This document shows, piece after piece, positions 1 through 11,540 of a DNA stretch of 64,000 bases. This stretch comes from Tetragnatha versicolor (Eukaryota; Arthropoda; Arachnida; Araneae; Tetragnathidae). How positions within the stretch are numbered: position 1 is the first letter of the stretch; each line of letters opens with the position of its first letter. The position numbers were made by a program, and so were the translations under genes. Where the stretch lies: the NCBI GenBank assembly GCA_024610705.1, contig JANDEH010000012.1, forward strand, positions 16,802,001-16,866,000, read 5' to 3'. The notes below the pieces were generated by a model, which saw only the letters and a program-made list of their open reading frames with translations, made no database searches and was not told the DNA's origin.

Positions 1-233
1 ATTTTAGTGGAACCTACGCTGAATTCATTTTTGTGTTTTTTTTCACCACCCCTTGTCAGTTATCAGAATCCTTTAAGTTATATCATTCCTAGCTTGTTGA
101 CTCTAGAGAGCCTGTATACTCAGGAGATATCCACAGTATTATTGGTGCAGCATTGTCATTTTTAAAGAGGGAAAATGGACCCAAATTACCTTTTAAAAGC
201 AGGAATTACTCTAGTAATGGGATTATTATTATA

Positions 234-620
234 AACAGGTTGTTCCAAGATGTCCACCCCATTTAACTTTTGAACCCCTACAGATGTAGTCCTAAAAGTG
301 GAGTCTATCTAGGTATACAGGTATAATAAAGTGACCAAGACCTTGCCCTATCCGATGCGACAACTTTCAACGCCATCTAGCGGAAATGTTAGGGGTTATA
401 GTTTTTATTTTTAAAACTAATAGAGATTTGCTAAATTAGTCAAATACTAAGTTATAGAGCAGCATCAATTTAGTACAAAAAGACATCCTGTGCAGAGAAA
501 TGTCTTGAATAAAACCCCTAAAACACATGCTCAATTAGGTTCAATTTACGTAGTTTCTACATCCTAAAACTCTCCTCATGAGGCGAAAATGAGGAATTTT
601 AATTTTTATGACATAGGTAA
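234..620 (+). repeat. Fragment of the ACAGGGTGTCCC-type MITE
   Basis: It is similar over several hundred bases to the element at 46142-46897: shared stretches include taacttttgaac, ctacagat, a gacaacttt-like block, the gccctctagcggaaa-like block (here gccatctagcggaaa) and the cctcatgaggcgaaaatgag region. Only one arm is clear here, so the copy is truncated or interrupted. Confidence 0.65.
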
Positions 621-689
621 ATGCATAGAGTACTAGAACAGAGAGTCCGTGGCCAAGACGCTAATGGAAATCGAAAAGTTGGATTGGTT

Positions 690-930
690 TGGGACTTTTT
701 TGGCACTGGGATCGCCTCTACGTCACGGGAGGCGGGGAAAAAGCCTGATTAGGCGAGAAAAACTTTTTTCCTTCTCCTTCGAAAATAGCAGATACGTCAC
801 AGCCAATCACAGGTTGGTCACCAAAATCTGTCTGTCAATCATTTACAGTTCCTCATGGCGCCCTCAAACCCGTCCAGAATTTGAAAATATCGTTTTGGAC
901 CCTCTTAAGATTTTTCTCTGGGATTTAATG
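690..930 (+). repeat. Dispersed GC-rich repeat, copy 1
   Basis: It shares cactgggatcgc, acgtcacagccaatcac and cgttttggaccctct with the reverse complement of about 20900-21240, in the same order. No terminal repeats or target duplications were identified and no coding capacity is visible. Confidence 0.5.
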
Positions 931-1240
931 GCTAAAAGTATTCTTAGTTCTTAAAATTATTCTTTAGATCGAAGTGTCTATTTGCACGGCCCAAACGGCC
1001 CGTGACGCATGCGCTGTAGGTCTCGTGATTACGTAGCAGTCTCGGCGCTTAGTGATGGAACCAATGGAACGCCGGGCCGTGGACATTAGAGTAGAGTTTA
1101 GTTGAAAAATGGCCGTGCCAATAGCCAGTGCCTTCTTGGATCTAAAAATCCAATGATACAGATAAACCCATCAGAAAGTATAGGTGCATTTACATCTGTC
1201 CGAAACAAACGAGCTTTAACTTTAACCGTGTGCGTGTTAC

Positions 1241-1713
1241 GTCACGACCATGGTCACGACCATGGAATTAGGAATATAGGGAACTGCCGTGGTCTATCTC
1301 TCCAATGGATTTCACATCTGCCAAAAGTGAGACACATAGAGGGAGCTACGTGTGCATATTTGGTTGATCAAAGGAGAGAAGTCGATGGGTAGAGACATAT
1401 GCTTGCTCACTAAAAGCCGCTTTGTCTTAGTTTTTTCATGGTGCTTGGTTGATAAATTTACATGAGGAGCGGAGGGGGAAACAGCTTAGTGAAGGAAACG
1501 AACTCTCACGCATTCTTAAATTACCTGAATTTTTATCTAAGCCGAGTCCTTTGGAATTCACTTTTTCTGCTGTTTTATTTCAAGAAGATGAAGCCGCGGT
1601 TTAACCAATCCAACCAACCAACCTCGCACGTGGCGCCCTCTATTTGTCTCTCCACTGGCGCGTGGCAAAGTTGAATACGGCAGTTCCCTATCTTCCTAGT
1701 TCCATGGTCACGA
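1241..1713. mobile_element. Palindromic MITE with gtcacgaccatgg termini
   Basis: Left arm gtcacgaccatggaattagg and onward to gggaactgcc is mirrored at about 1672-1713 (ggcagttccctatc to tggtcacgac). The terminal 13-mer is tandemly doubled on the left (1241 and 1254). The interior codes for nothing recognisable. Confidence 0.6.
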
Positions 1714-2076
1714 CACGTTGGTTTGTTTGTCAACAAATGTCACATTTATTGGGACATGAAATGAAGTGTGGGGGCTCTGATTCTCCATGAATATTCCATA
1801 TACCATGACATATTACCATGAAAATTAATTCATTTAAGTTAAAATATTTTAATCCAGAGTGCCATGTCCATTAAATGTCTCCACTTTGTTCTTGATATAC
1901 TTATTTCTTATTATGAATTCTTGAGTTATGGCTTTTAAATTTTACAAATCAAATTAAATTGGTTTCTATATAAAAATTAAACAAAATTCCTAAACAAAAA
2001 CAAATCAACAAGTTTTTTTTAAATTTTGCTTTTTATTTTCTTTTAATTAAAAATGGTAATGTATTTTTCCCCTCAG

Positions 2077-2156
2077 CTGCTCATCTTCAAAACCCTCCAA
2101 CAGTCACTGCTCCTACCCAACAGCATTCTATTCTCCAAACAGCAAATCCCAATCAA
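2077..2156 (+). CDS. yki: yki exon: linker after the WW region
   Basis: The acceptor is cccctcag and the donor is gtaaga. After two bases completing a split codon it encodes 26 residues beginning AHLQNPPTVTAPTQQ. The segment is rich in P, T and Q and has no domain of its own. It is placed by its phase match to the next exon and by position between the WW exons (upstream, outside the window) and the coiled coil. Confidence 0.8.
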
Positions 2157-5100
2157 GTAAGAGTAAACTGATGTTGGTAGCAAAAATTGTGATATTGAAA
2201 CTATTGATGAAGTATAAAGTGAATAATGTGGACTTAAAAATGGTTTAATGCAACAAGACTATAACTTCCTATTAGTTAAATAGAATTGGAGTCTTAGCTT
2301 TTATTTTGTCATTAAAAATGTCTTGTGAATGCTATAGTATTCTATAAATAGAGAATAGCTAAGTGCAAAATTTTATACTTAGTATGGTAGGTACTTGTAT
2401 TTGTGTGAATAACAGTCATAAATACATTTTCAGATTAGAGATGATATAACAAGTTCATTTATTTAACAACACACATCAGAGTTAATCTCCTCATTAAATC
2501 ATACATGTGATTCTTCCACCAATTAGTGGAAATCCGCCAATTTGCTTTGCAAAATTAAAATCTGACAATTCCATTTGCAAAACTCAAATTCCACTTTCTG
2601 ATTTTCCAATTCTTTTTTTACTGAAAACTCTGGCCGCGTAGGTTGCCTAGCGAAAAATTTAAAGTAAAATTGAAAAAGTATCAAAGTGATATGAAAAGCA
2701 GTTAATATTTAAGCTAAAAAATGACTCTAGCATGTTGACTCGTTGATCTCGGGAAGTAGAAGCCGATGGACCCCCTCTACTTAAAATAAAGGAAAATTTG
2801 GGTGCCATCGAATTTTTTTTAAATATTTTCCGCCAATTTATTGTCAGAGTAATCACATGTATGTTAAATTAAGTACAAACAGAAAACAAGTATGTTTAAA
2901 AATTCTACATACCAACTGAAGTTTTTTATTTATTTATATTAAAAAAAAATTAAACCTTAAATTGTAAAATAAAGGTGTTTATGAATTTTAGTGTCAGACT
3001 AAGAAAGCACTTCTGGAACAAAAGTATTTATAGTTAGATTATTAAGTACCTTCTATTATGAGAAGTAGATAATGTTAACCAGCTATTTCTGATTCCACAG
3101 GTACAAGCTACTAACAATGCCAACTTGTTACGGCAGTTCCCTGCTCAGAGTATAAAGTTACCTCCTTCCCTCGCTTCTGCGGTGAGCATTCAGCAGCGGC
3201 AGCAGAACCTCCGTGTACAGAGCTTAGAAATGGAGCGGGAGCAGCTGAGAATACGGCAGCAAGAGATAATGCGGCAGGAGAGAGAAAGAGAGAGTATAAA
3301 GGTCCATACTGCTAATTTCTCTTAAAAAATTAGCTTTTTAAGTTTTTGATTAGCATTGCTGGAATTTTATTTTAGTTTGCTTTTATTTTGTTTCACGTTC
3401 ATAAGAGTTTCCAGTTTACCCTACAGTTATGGATTTAATTGTGTTTTGAAATTGAAGTAGATTTTCGACACCTCAGTCTAATCATTTACACTTTATTTGT
3501 ATTTTACTCAATTCTTCATTTCAAGTACTACAAACAAAACTGCATCTGTTTGCTTTTCAATTTTATTTTATTGCCTTCGTTTAAGGTATCTTCTATATTT
3601 ATTAAAAATTTTGTTCTAAAAGGAAACTAGATATACTTGATCTGAGATTTAATAATGAGTTGTATATGTTATGGGCAATGTGATGAAATCGGGCATTCAA
3701 GTCCCATATTTTTGGCAATGAGATAAATACTCATTGATAGATGCCATTGAATTTATCTCATTGCCTGCCTCACTTTGGGTATTATTAATAATGCCTGGTT
3801 TATCATTTTTGCCCGTAACGTACATACATTTTACCAATAATACTGTAGACAAAATATTTATTAAAAAGTCAATTAGGTGTAAAATGTTTTGATAGAATAT
3901 TTTTAGAATATATCTTAAGCTCAATGGTAATTTTAACCTAACTGATGTATTTTATCTAAATAGAGCCAATTTTTCCCATTTCTCTTATTTTGGCAATATC
4001 AGTTTCTTGTATGTCAATCATTGATCCAGGAGATTCAGGGACTAGTACCCATTTAAAGTTACCTTGAGCGAATGATTTCTTTCTTTCTTTTATAAATTTT
4101 TAAAATCGAATTGGAAAAAATTGTAGAATATTGTCTGATGTCCAATATAAATGAGGTGGTTAATTTCTCTTATACTCGTCATACTTTAACAGAAACATAA
4201 CATGTAAAATACCTGAGGGTTTTAAGTAAGTATTCTTATGCTTAAAAAGCACTTTCTGTGTTATGAAAGCACATTTAGAACTTAAGTCATCTAATGCCTG
4301 GTATTTTTATTAATAACTAATATTTAGCCACAACAATTTAAGTGATGCATAATCATTTAGTTATGCTTTTTAAAATATTAATACAGTGGTTATAAAAAAT
4401 TGTTTGCCTAAACACACACACACTTAAAGAGTCTATTTTTTAGTTTTATAAAAAACAGGTCAAATATTTGAGTACTCTAAATTTTATGTATTTTATCATT
4501 GTTGATTGCATAAGATGGTGATAGTTGTAAATTCTTTTCAACAAAAAATTTAGTAACAAGTCTGTGAATTGAGTACGTGGTTTTTAATTTTTTTGTGTTT
4601 TAAATTTTAGCAAGAACTGCTACTACGACAGAGCCTTGGTGAAAAACTAACCCTGGCAGCCTCACCTACTGGTTCCAACCCCGACCTCCCTCCATTAACC
4701 ACTAGCCTGGATTCCTTTTTGGAGGGAGGAACCGATTTTCATTCCCGACAAGAAAGTGCTGACAGTGGCCTAGGACTTGGGCCCAACTACAGCCTTCCTC
4801 ACACTCCTGAAGATTTCCTAAGCAACATGGATGATGTGGAGGGTGAGAACCATTTCACTTGAGTTCTTATAAATTATAGTGTTAAAGCAATAATTAATTA
4901 AATGTTTACTCTATTGTAAGTACTGGATGCAATATCCTCCAAATTATATATTGATTATGCCGATAAACTGCACAGTTGAAGTTCATTGTCTTCAAAATCA
5001 ATTATTGTTCTGATGGACTTTACTCGGTACATTAAAACAGTGCACATCCTTCTTTGTTAATAGTTTATGTTGATATAACTAAAAATAATCTGTCTTTAAC

Positions 5101-7922
5101 CCTCTCGGCACCAGAACATCAAAAAAGTGGAAAAACTTTTTTTTCTTCCTCTCAATACATACAAAATGCCCCTATAATTTGTTTGGAAAATTTTTTTTTC
5201 TTGTGTGCACTCCTTCCTAGTTATTTTTATGAGCCTCATATGAGGCCATATTTTTTTTATTTTAAAAGAAAATACTTGGTTTAGAACTTATTAACCCTAC
5301 AGTGCATACTGATGCCATTTGGCAACACGACATTTTTCCCCATTTCCTACTCGAACTTTCATTTCCAAACGGCAACACCATGCAATAAGTACAATAGATA
5401 TAACATTTCATTGTATTAGCACTTTAGATCGCCAGTAGATCACAGCAGGGGTACTATTTTGAGACATTTGTTAGTAGCTAGTGAAACGAAAGTCAAAACA
5501 CAGAAAACGCCAAAATAAAAGGACCATATAAATTAAAATAAAAAAATTTTCAGCTTGAACAAAAAATTTTTTGAAAAGATAAGTTGTTTTTTTATATTTT
5601 TAGAGCATTTGGTTTTCTTTCACTTCACAATTAATTTCACAAGAGACACAAATTAATTTCACAAGGACAAAGTTTTTTGCCAATAAAAAGTAGAAAAAAA
5701 TTAAATTAAATTTTTTTAGTATTTTTTTACTAATGTACACCATAATAGAAGTCACATAAATGATTTTCAAGTGAATTTAAAAAATCATGCATTGTAGGGT
5801 TAAAAGACATGGTCATAATATTAGAAGGTTAGGAAATAAGAAAATATATACCAACCTATAAAAATGTTCTACAGAAGCTAGTATCTAGCTAGTATTTTCT
5901 CTTCACAAGCATCACAGCTTAAAATGCAAACATTGAGGTATAAATCATCTTGCTGCCATTTAGGAACAAAATCAGAAACCATGTAAAAGTCTCATGTGAT
6001 CTACATGAATCAGTGAAGTCACTGATGAAAAGAAAATAAATTTGCGTGTTTACATCATACAAAAATTGAGCTTATAAGTAGGAGCCTCATATGAGGCCCA
6101 GGGTGGCGAGAGGGTTAAACAAATCACATCTAAAGAAAGAACATTTTGTTATTACATATTTAGGTTCAATTCTGTTAACGTTCCCGCTAATACTGCCATT
6201 GACTTTTGAACACCAAAAAGTAAAAATATTGCTAAAATATTTCAAACTCATTGATGAAAATATTTAATTTGATCAATAAATGTTCAGTTAATCATTAAAA
6301 ATCAGAAAAATTTGTTGATACTTCAAAAGCGATTGCCAATGTTTAGTTGGGCGTTAACAGAATTGTACCTATATTTATTGTGAGATTCAAGATTAATTGT
6401 TTTTAAAAATGCACACTTTTTATTTTGCAAAAAGTTGTAATACAAATTGTAACTATTCAATTTTGTTATCCTTATAAATGAGAAAGTTTTCTCATTTGTA
6501 TGAAACAGTTTTTTTCAAATTGTAAATACAAAAACTTAGTGAAACAACTTTGATTTAAAGTAATCTGTTTGTTAATTTTAATCTGTTGTTAAATTTAAGT
6601 GTACTTTTTAAATATTGAGAATATTTTTTATTAAATAATCTTTTTGGATTTGTATGTATTACAAACAATAATTGGGACAATTTGAAATAAAAGCCAGATG
6701 TATCTTGTACAGTGAAATCCCATTACAGCAAATACCAATACAAAGAAAAATCCCCGAAAGTCCCCAACTGTTTTTATTTTAATTATCGAAATACCAATAC
6801 AACAAAGAAATTTCATGGTCCCGTAATTACTCAGCTAAATTAACTAAAATTTTATACAGGCATCAGTTAAAATTAAAAAGTTGAAAAATGAGTGTGATCC
6901 TAGAAAATATATGATATTAAATGTAATACCCCCAAAATTATTGTATTATAAAAATGTATCATTATATCTGAAAAGTATATTTTCATATTAAGCCCTAACT
7001 GCAAATAACCTTTAAATTTTCTCTTAGAAAACTACATAGTGATTATTTTATTTTTTTAAATGTCAATAAGTTCATTTTCCAGTTAGGTTTCATATCATTG
7101 ATGGATCTTTCTAAAAACTATGAGTTAATATATGAATTGGTAATAGTTACCTATGTGTCTATGTCTCATCTCTTTTTAAGTTTAATATAGTTTTTGTGTA
7201 CTCAAGAAAAAAAAAATGGTAATGTACTGAAATTGTAATGCTTCCTTAATTTCAGATCGCCAAAGTAATGACTTGGGCCTAGATCTTCAAACAAATTTGG
7301 ATTTAGGTGATGATAATATGGATACAGATGATCTTGTTCCAAGTTTACAGGTAAAATACTAATAAAGTGTTTAGAGTTGGTGTATTTATAAACAAAAAAT
7401 ATTTTTATTAAACTACATGATAGTTGTAAGTGTTTTACACACTACATTTTCAAAGCTCTCAGAGTTTTTAAGATAAATGAAACCAATGTTTATTTGTTTT
7501 ATTTTTTAAACAATTCTATGAAGCGAGCATTACATAAAACTATTAAATGCACTCATATCTTCAAAGATCCTTTGGAAGCATTCATGAATTGATTCTGATG
7601 ATGTATCACTTGAAATATCAAGGTTCCTGGCTATTTGTCCCTCCTTGAAATGTTAAGATTGTGCAAAATGGTTATTTTATTTAAATGTTCTTATAAACAA
7701 CCTTAATATTTTTATTTATATTTAATGAATTTGTTCCCATGAACTAATAGTGAAAAATATGCTTCTGTGTTAATATTATTTCTTGTTATATGTGCTCTTC
7801 TCTTGTTACTGAGTTTTAGTCAGAGTTTTGAATTTTTGTAGGAGGAAATCAATGCTGATATACTGTCTGATGTCGAAGCTCTATTGAATGCTAACAAGGA
7901 CACTATGCTGACATGGCTATGA
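2077..7922 (+). CDS. yki: Yorkie/YAP1 transcriptional coactivator, 3' part of gene (5 exons)
   Basis: Coding exons are 2077-2156, 3101-3301, 4611-4842, 7256-7350 and 7842-7922; all have AG/GT borders and matching phases. Seen: a Q/N-rich linker, a coiled coil (LEMEREQLRIRQQEIMRQE), an HSRQES site matching the LATS consensus HxRxxS and followed by DSGLGLG, the motif PHTPEDFL, an acidic region, and the C-terminus SDVEALLNANKDTMLTWL. This order matches the C-terminal half of YAP1, including the phosphodegron region and PDZ-binding LTWL. Known for the family: a Hippo-regulated coactivator that binds TEAD/Scalloped and is retained in the cytoplasm or degraded after LATS/Warts phosphorylation. The TEAD-binding and WW exons are not in the window, so the gene is partial at its 5' end. 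It converges tail-to-tail on the ABCC4-like gene. Confidence 0.95.
2157..3100 (+). other. yki intron
   Basis: AT-rich intron between phase-compatible exons. Around 2640-2830 it is slightly GC-richer, but no exon or repeat with clear ends is seen. Confidence 0.7.
3101..3301 (+). CDS. yki: yki exon: coiled coil
   Basis: Sixty-seven codons in phase 0, acceptor ttccacag, donor AAG|gtccat (a weak but acceptable donor). It encodes SIKLPPSLASAVSIQQRQQ followed by a charged heptad-like stretch around LEMEREQLRIRQQEIMRQE, the counterpart of the YAP1 coiled coil after the WW domains. In the family this helix mediates self-association. Confidence 0.93.
3302..4610 (+). other. yki intron with a short palindromic repeat
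   Basis: Near 3672-3830 is a repeat with gggcaatgtgatgaaat and tattattaataatgcc, related to sequence at about 58425-58530 (gagcaatgtgataaatt, gggcattattaataatgccc). The rest is AT-rich and shows no gene. Confidence 0.55.
4611..4842 (+). CDS. yki: yki exon: LATS site and phosphodegron
   Basis: 232 bp, phase 0 to 1, acceptor aaattttag, donor gtgaga. HSRQES (4740-4757) fits the LATS/Warts consensus HxRxxS and is followed directly by ADSGLGLG, then SLPHTPEDFLSNMDDVE. In vertebrate YAP the equivalent serine and DSG motif prime CK1 phosphorylation and SCF-mediated degradation. Conservation of both motifs suggests the same control here (inference). Confidence 0.95.
5100..6114. mobile_element. TTAA-flanked palindromic MITE (piggyBac-like), with nested copy
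   Basis: TTAA at 5096-5099 and 6115-6118 flank termini ccctctcggcacc and ggtggcgagaggg, which are near-perfect inverted repeats. A subterminal gagcctcatatgaggcc palindrome is present near both ends (about 5231 and 6083). TTAA duplication with CCC termini is characteristic of piggyBac. No transposase ORF, so non-autonomous. It carries a second TTAA element at 5295-5799. Confidence 0.75.
5295..5799. mobile_element. TTAA-flanked MITE nested in 5100-6114
   Basis: TTAA at 5291-5294 and 5800-5803; termini ccctacagtgcatact and atgcattgtaggg are imperfect inverted repeats. Non-coding. Being inside another TTAA element, it is the younger insertion. Confidence 0.7.
6163..6369. mobile_element. TA-flanked MITE, GGTTCAATTCnGTTA family, copy 1
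   Basis: Inverted termini ggttcaattctgttaac and gttaacagaattgtacc, TA on both sides. Subterminal cccgctaa. The same family occurs at about 18371-18613 and 40474-40692. Non-coding, within a yki intron. Confidence 0.7.
7256..7350 (+). CDS. yki: yki exon: acidic activation region
   Basis: 95 bp; the first two bases complete a GAT codon with the previous exon. It encodes a strongly acidic stretch with DLGLDLQTNLDLGDDNMDTD, typical of the YAP transactivation domain. Acceptor aatttcag, donor gtaaaa. Confidence 0.92.
7842..7922 (+). CDS. yki: yki terminal exon with PDZ-binding C-terminus
   Basis: Twenty-seven codons in phase 0 including TGA at 7920-7922; acceptor ttttgtag. The protein ends DTMLTWL. 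YAP1 and TAZ end in (F)LTWL, a PDZ ligand, so this retains the ancestral tail that is lost in the Drosophila protein. Confidence 0.95.
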   Translation, partial: EEINADILSDVEALLNANKDTMLTWL

Positions 7923-9970
7923 ACTGAATAAGTATAGCTTGTCATGGTTTGCCTTGTACAAAGGCTTTAGAGATAGCAATTGAACTCTGCTTGATCTTGC
8001 TATCTGGAAACTCTCTGAATGAAAAGGATTGTTTTCGGGAGCTGTTAGTTGTTTGCCTGGTAAAAGTTTTCTTGGACTTTGTTCTGTACTTCGTTCAGCT
8101 CTAAACTTGGTAGTGGTGTTTTTAAATGATCAAATTACTTTTCTCAGTTGTATTTTATTGTTATAATTATTATTTGTTTGCTTATAATTATTATTATTGT
8201 TATTTTTCCTATGTTAACCAAGGAAACTTTTACTAGATATTAGTCTTCCAAATAAAGGAGTAGTTGTGGGTGATTGTAATTGTTTCGTAAATTTTAGAGT
8301 AAAATGTTTTGGGATTGTTGAATTTATTATATTTCACTTTAAAAATATGAATGTTTTAATATTTTACTGTTGTATTTAATATATATTTTAAATATATATC
8401 GTGCATTTTTATCAGCTTGTTGTCGGAGAACTGAGACATTATTACCGCAGATTATGTACATAGCATGCAGAAGAAATTATTTACTTTTTACATATTTATG
8501 TGCATTAAACAAAAATTTTAACTTTTAAGATAATACCTGTTAAAAATATATGCTGTTAAACACTTATAATCATCCCCCATATTGCTTTATTTGGAAGACT
8601 AAGAACGAAAGGTGTTGGAAAGCTATTATGACTACTTGCTCATATCAGAAAACTACCTGCTGTATTTCTTCAGTTTCACGTTTTTCATTTATACAGAATC
8701 ATTAAGTTTTGTGCTTAAATCGTGTGTCGTTCCATCCATCCAGCTTCATCCATCATGGTATTTTAGCACAAAGATCATCTTTTCAGGTTTTTTCTACACT
8801 TCTACCACATGGAAATCATTTGTTCGAAGGAAATGGGTCGAAATGACAAAATTCACATGGCTCTCCTCTTTTTAATTTCAACTTTTTTACCACAGAGTTT
8901 CTTTTATTCTAATTCATGTTAGGCTGAATGGGTTTGATGATATTTTAAGTAATATTTTGGTTAATGATTTATTAATACTAACAGCTTTAATTAATTTTTA
9001 GTGTACGCTTGCACCCAGATAGCACAGGCTTCGGCATGTAACTAACAGTTACATGGAGCAAGCTGCACACAACATATAAAGTCTTCTCAATCTATAACTA
9101 CCTCAAAAACATACAAGCATGCAATTTTATCAAATTCATTTCTAATTTGTGACTTACTACTTCTTGTTCTAACTGCATATGCACTCTTTTTTCTGTACAT
9201 TTGCACATGCAAGAAGCAATATGGTTAAGTCTATTGATATGTATTTCTCACTGGACCCTTTTAATATTATAACAATCTAGAGGATTAGGATATTTATTTG
9301 TTGTATTTATTTTTTCAAAGCACTACAGGTCTATACGAGATATTTTTTAAAAACTTATACTCATCCCATTTAGCCACTAACAGTTAAACTGAAAAAGTTG
9401 AGTATAACATTTATTCTTTTAATACAAATCTGTGATGAATGTGCCTTAACTGATAGGAAAACACAGAGCAATAAAAGAATAATGTGTTTACTGTTGCCGG
9501 TTATTGAACCATTGTTAATGGAACCTCTTAAAAACTTTATTCTCTGTAAATTTAAAAACTTTTATCTGTTAAGATTTTGTAATATTACTCTTATATATAT
9601 TTGTAACTGATAGTTGACCACTGGGTGAATCTCACCTATCGGGTTCTGTATTTATATCTCCAGCATGCTTATGGGAACATTTTAGTTTACTTTTAGTTTG
9701 TTTTTAAATAAATGAATGCATGTTCACACATTACACACCTTTACTTTTTAGTTCATAAAAACTGAGAGTGTAAAATTTACTCTTAATGCACCCTAAAAAG
9801 TTAAATTCTTTGACTGTATATTTTTGAGATTTGAAATTCATTCTTTTTTTGTAATTAGAAATTGATGCCTTTTAAGATGTGGGTCAATTTTTGACTACTG
9901 ATACATTTATGGTTCTGTGTTTGAACCAACAAGTTTCCCTATTTGTAAAATGCCTCTTGTTTACAATAAA
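7923..9970 (+). other. yki: yki 3' UTR with at least three possible poly(A) signals
   Basis: AT-rich sequence without supported ORFs follows the yki stop. AATAAA signals occur at 8251-8256, 9707-9712 and 9965-9970. The last is followed by no further gene-like sequence before repeats begin near 10.6 kb. Alternative 3' ends of about 0.35, 1.8 and 2.05 kb are therefore possible. Small ORFs here (for example 8612-8875 and 9398-9610) look like chance ORFs. Confidence 0.6.
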
Positions 9971-10614
9971 ATTTTCATGAAAAGACTTTATACTTGATTA
10001 AATTTTAAACAACATGCATACTTCTTGACCAGGAAAAAACTACTTATTAACATTTAATAAATCAGGTTTAAATAAAACATCTAAATCTCAAATCAACCTC
10101 TTGCCATTATATTCATCTTTGTAATATGACATTTTCATGATTTCTGAAGCTATATTTTGATAAACTCTTATCTAGTTGTGTGGGGAACTTAGTTTACCAT
10201 ATGATTCTAAGGTTCATGTTAAGAGATTAAGGTTTTATACATTTAGTTTTGAGTCAAACACAATAACCACGATTTACTGTATGGATAAAATAACTGAATA
10301 ATTACTTAGATCCTTTATTAAATTACTAAAGATCAAAGTACTCATTCAGTTTTGGTTCCTTCATTATTTTGAATAAAAAAATTAATTGACAAATTTAACT
10401 TTTTTGCGAATGATTTGTCACATTTATACACTATTGAAATCATTCCATGTTTCTACATGGATGGTACAAAATAAAATTTCTTGGATGGTGCATTCTGATC
10501 ACCAGATAATTCAACAATACAAAACTATCCCCCAACCATTTTATTTCAAATAAATCATACCAATAACTTATAAATCAATTAACTTGAGTTACTTGTAGGT
10601 TAGATTGAAGGAAC

Positions 10615-11180
10615 AGTAGGGTGTCCCTTAAAAATCGAAAGTCGGGAAAACTTTTGCGACACCCCCCAATTTTTTTCCTTTTGGTACCCTAAGAGTGTGT
10701 GCAAAATCTTAAATCGATCAGAAAATATTAACACGTGCCCCAACGACCCAAAGTTAGAAAATCTTTTTTTTTTCATTTTTTCGAAATTTTTTAAAAATAT
10801 GTTAAAATATTATGTTGTTGAATAATAGGGCTCTAACACATCTAAACAATCTTATTTGACCGTTTTTCATTATTATCTAGGCCAAAATGCCCAGTTTTTG
10901 GCCTAGCCATCAATCAGAAAATCATCAAATTTGTCCATTTTGTACTATTAATGGAGGCATCAAAAGGCAGTGTGGTAAATAACTTAGAACTACATAATTC
11001 CTCAAATTAATACCATTTGTAGACGATATTGATGAGTATAGGAATTATCTGGAGCTAAAATTAATTATCAATTATTTAAATACAGACACCTCATTATATT
11101 TCATTACCCCTAAAAAAATCTGTGCTAAACGGTATGGGCATGTCTTTTTATAAAATAATGTCTTTTTATAAAATGTCAAC
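10615..11180 (+). repeat. Repeat-derived intergenic sequence
   Basis: It starts with agtagggtgtccc and cgacaccccccaat, a style typical of insect MITE ends, but no matching opposite end was identified. No gene is visible between here and the palindromic and LINE sequences that follow. Confidence 0.35.
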
Positions 11181-11187
11181 TTTTTAT

Positions 11188-11540
11188 AAAAATATTTGGA
11201 ATAATAAAATTCCAATTAGAAAGGGGGGTTGGGGGTCCTCCCCCAGAAAATGTTTGGAAATTTGACCCTAAAAACAGGATTTTACTCGGTTTTGGTACAG
11301 CTTGTCCTAATTTTGAACATATTTTTAAGTGGGATTAGGATTTTGCTGAAGTACTTATAAAAAGTATTTGGAATAATAAAATTTCAAATCAGAAAGGGGG
11401 GTTTGGGGGCCCTCCCCCAGAAATTTTTTCAAAATTTGTCCCTAAAAACAGGGTTTTAGCTTGTTTTGGTACACCAAGTTTGGATTTCGGGGGGGGGGGC
11501 AGGGCCCCCTCGGCCCCCCCCCTTATATACGCCACTGGTG
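11188..11540 (+). repeat. Two tandem units of a G/C-tract dispersed repeat
   Basis: The unit (tttggaataataaaatt, a gaaaggggggt tract, cctcccccagaaa, then ccctaaaaacagg and ttttggtaca) occurs at about 11188-11307 and again at 11357-11474, followed by a ggggggggg/cccccccc block and ttatatacgccactgg. The same units occur in reverse orientation at about 41330-41950 and 48440-49040. Confidence 0.65.

Larger units (their letters stand above)
1..2076 (+). other. yki intron (5' part outside the window), filled with repeats
   Basis: No WW-domain or other yki coding segment is visible. The stretch holds a fragment of the ACAGGGTGTCCC repeat (about 234-620), a GC-richer dispersed repeat (about 690-930) and a palindromic element (1241-1713). 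ORFs at 649-954, 1102-1392 and 1462-1674 fall inside these repeats and are not considered genes. Confidence 0.6.
4843..7255 (+). other. yki intron hosting three MITEs
   Basis: Apart from the MITEs listed at 5100-6114, 5295-5799 and 6163-6369 the intron is plain AT-rich sequence. No alternative exon with open phase was noticed. Confidence 0.65.

Noticed and set aside
1102..1674. ORFs of 96 and 70 codons
   Set aside because: They lie in or across a palindromic MITE and have no recognisable protein features.
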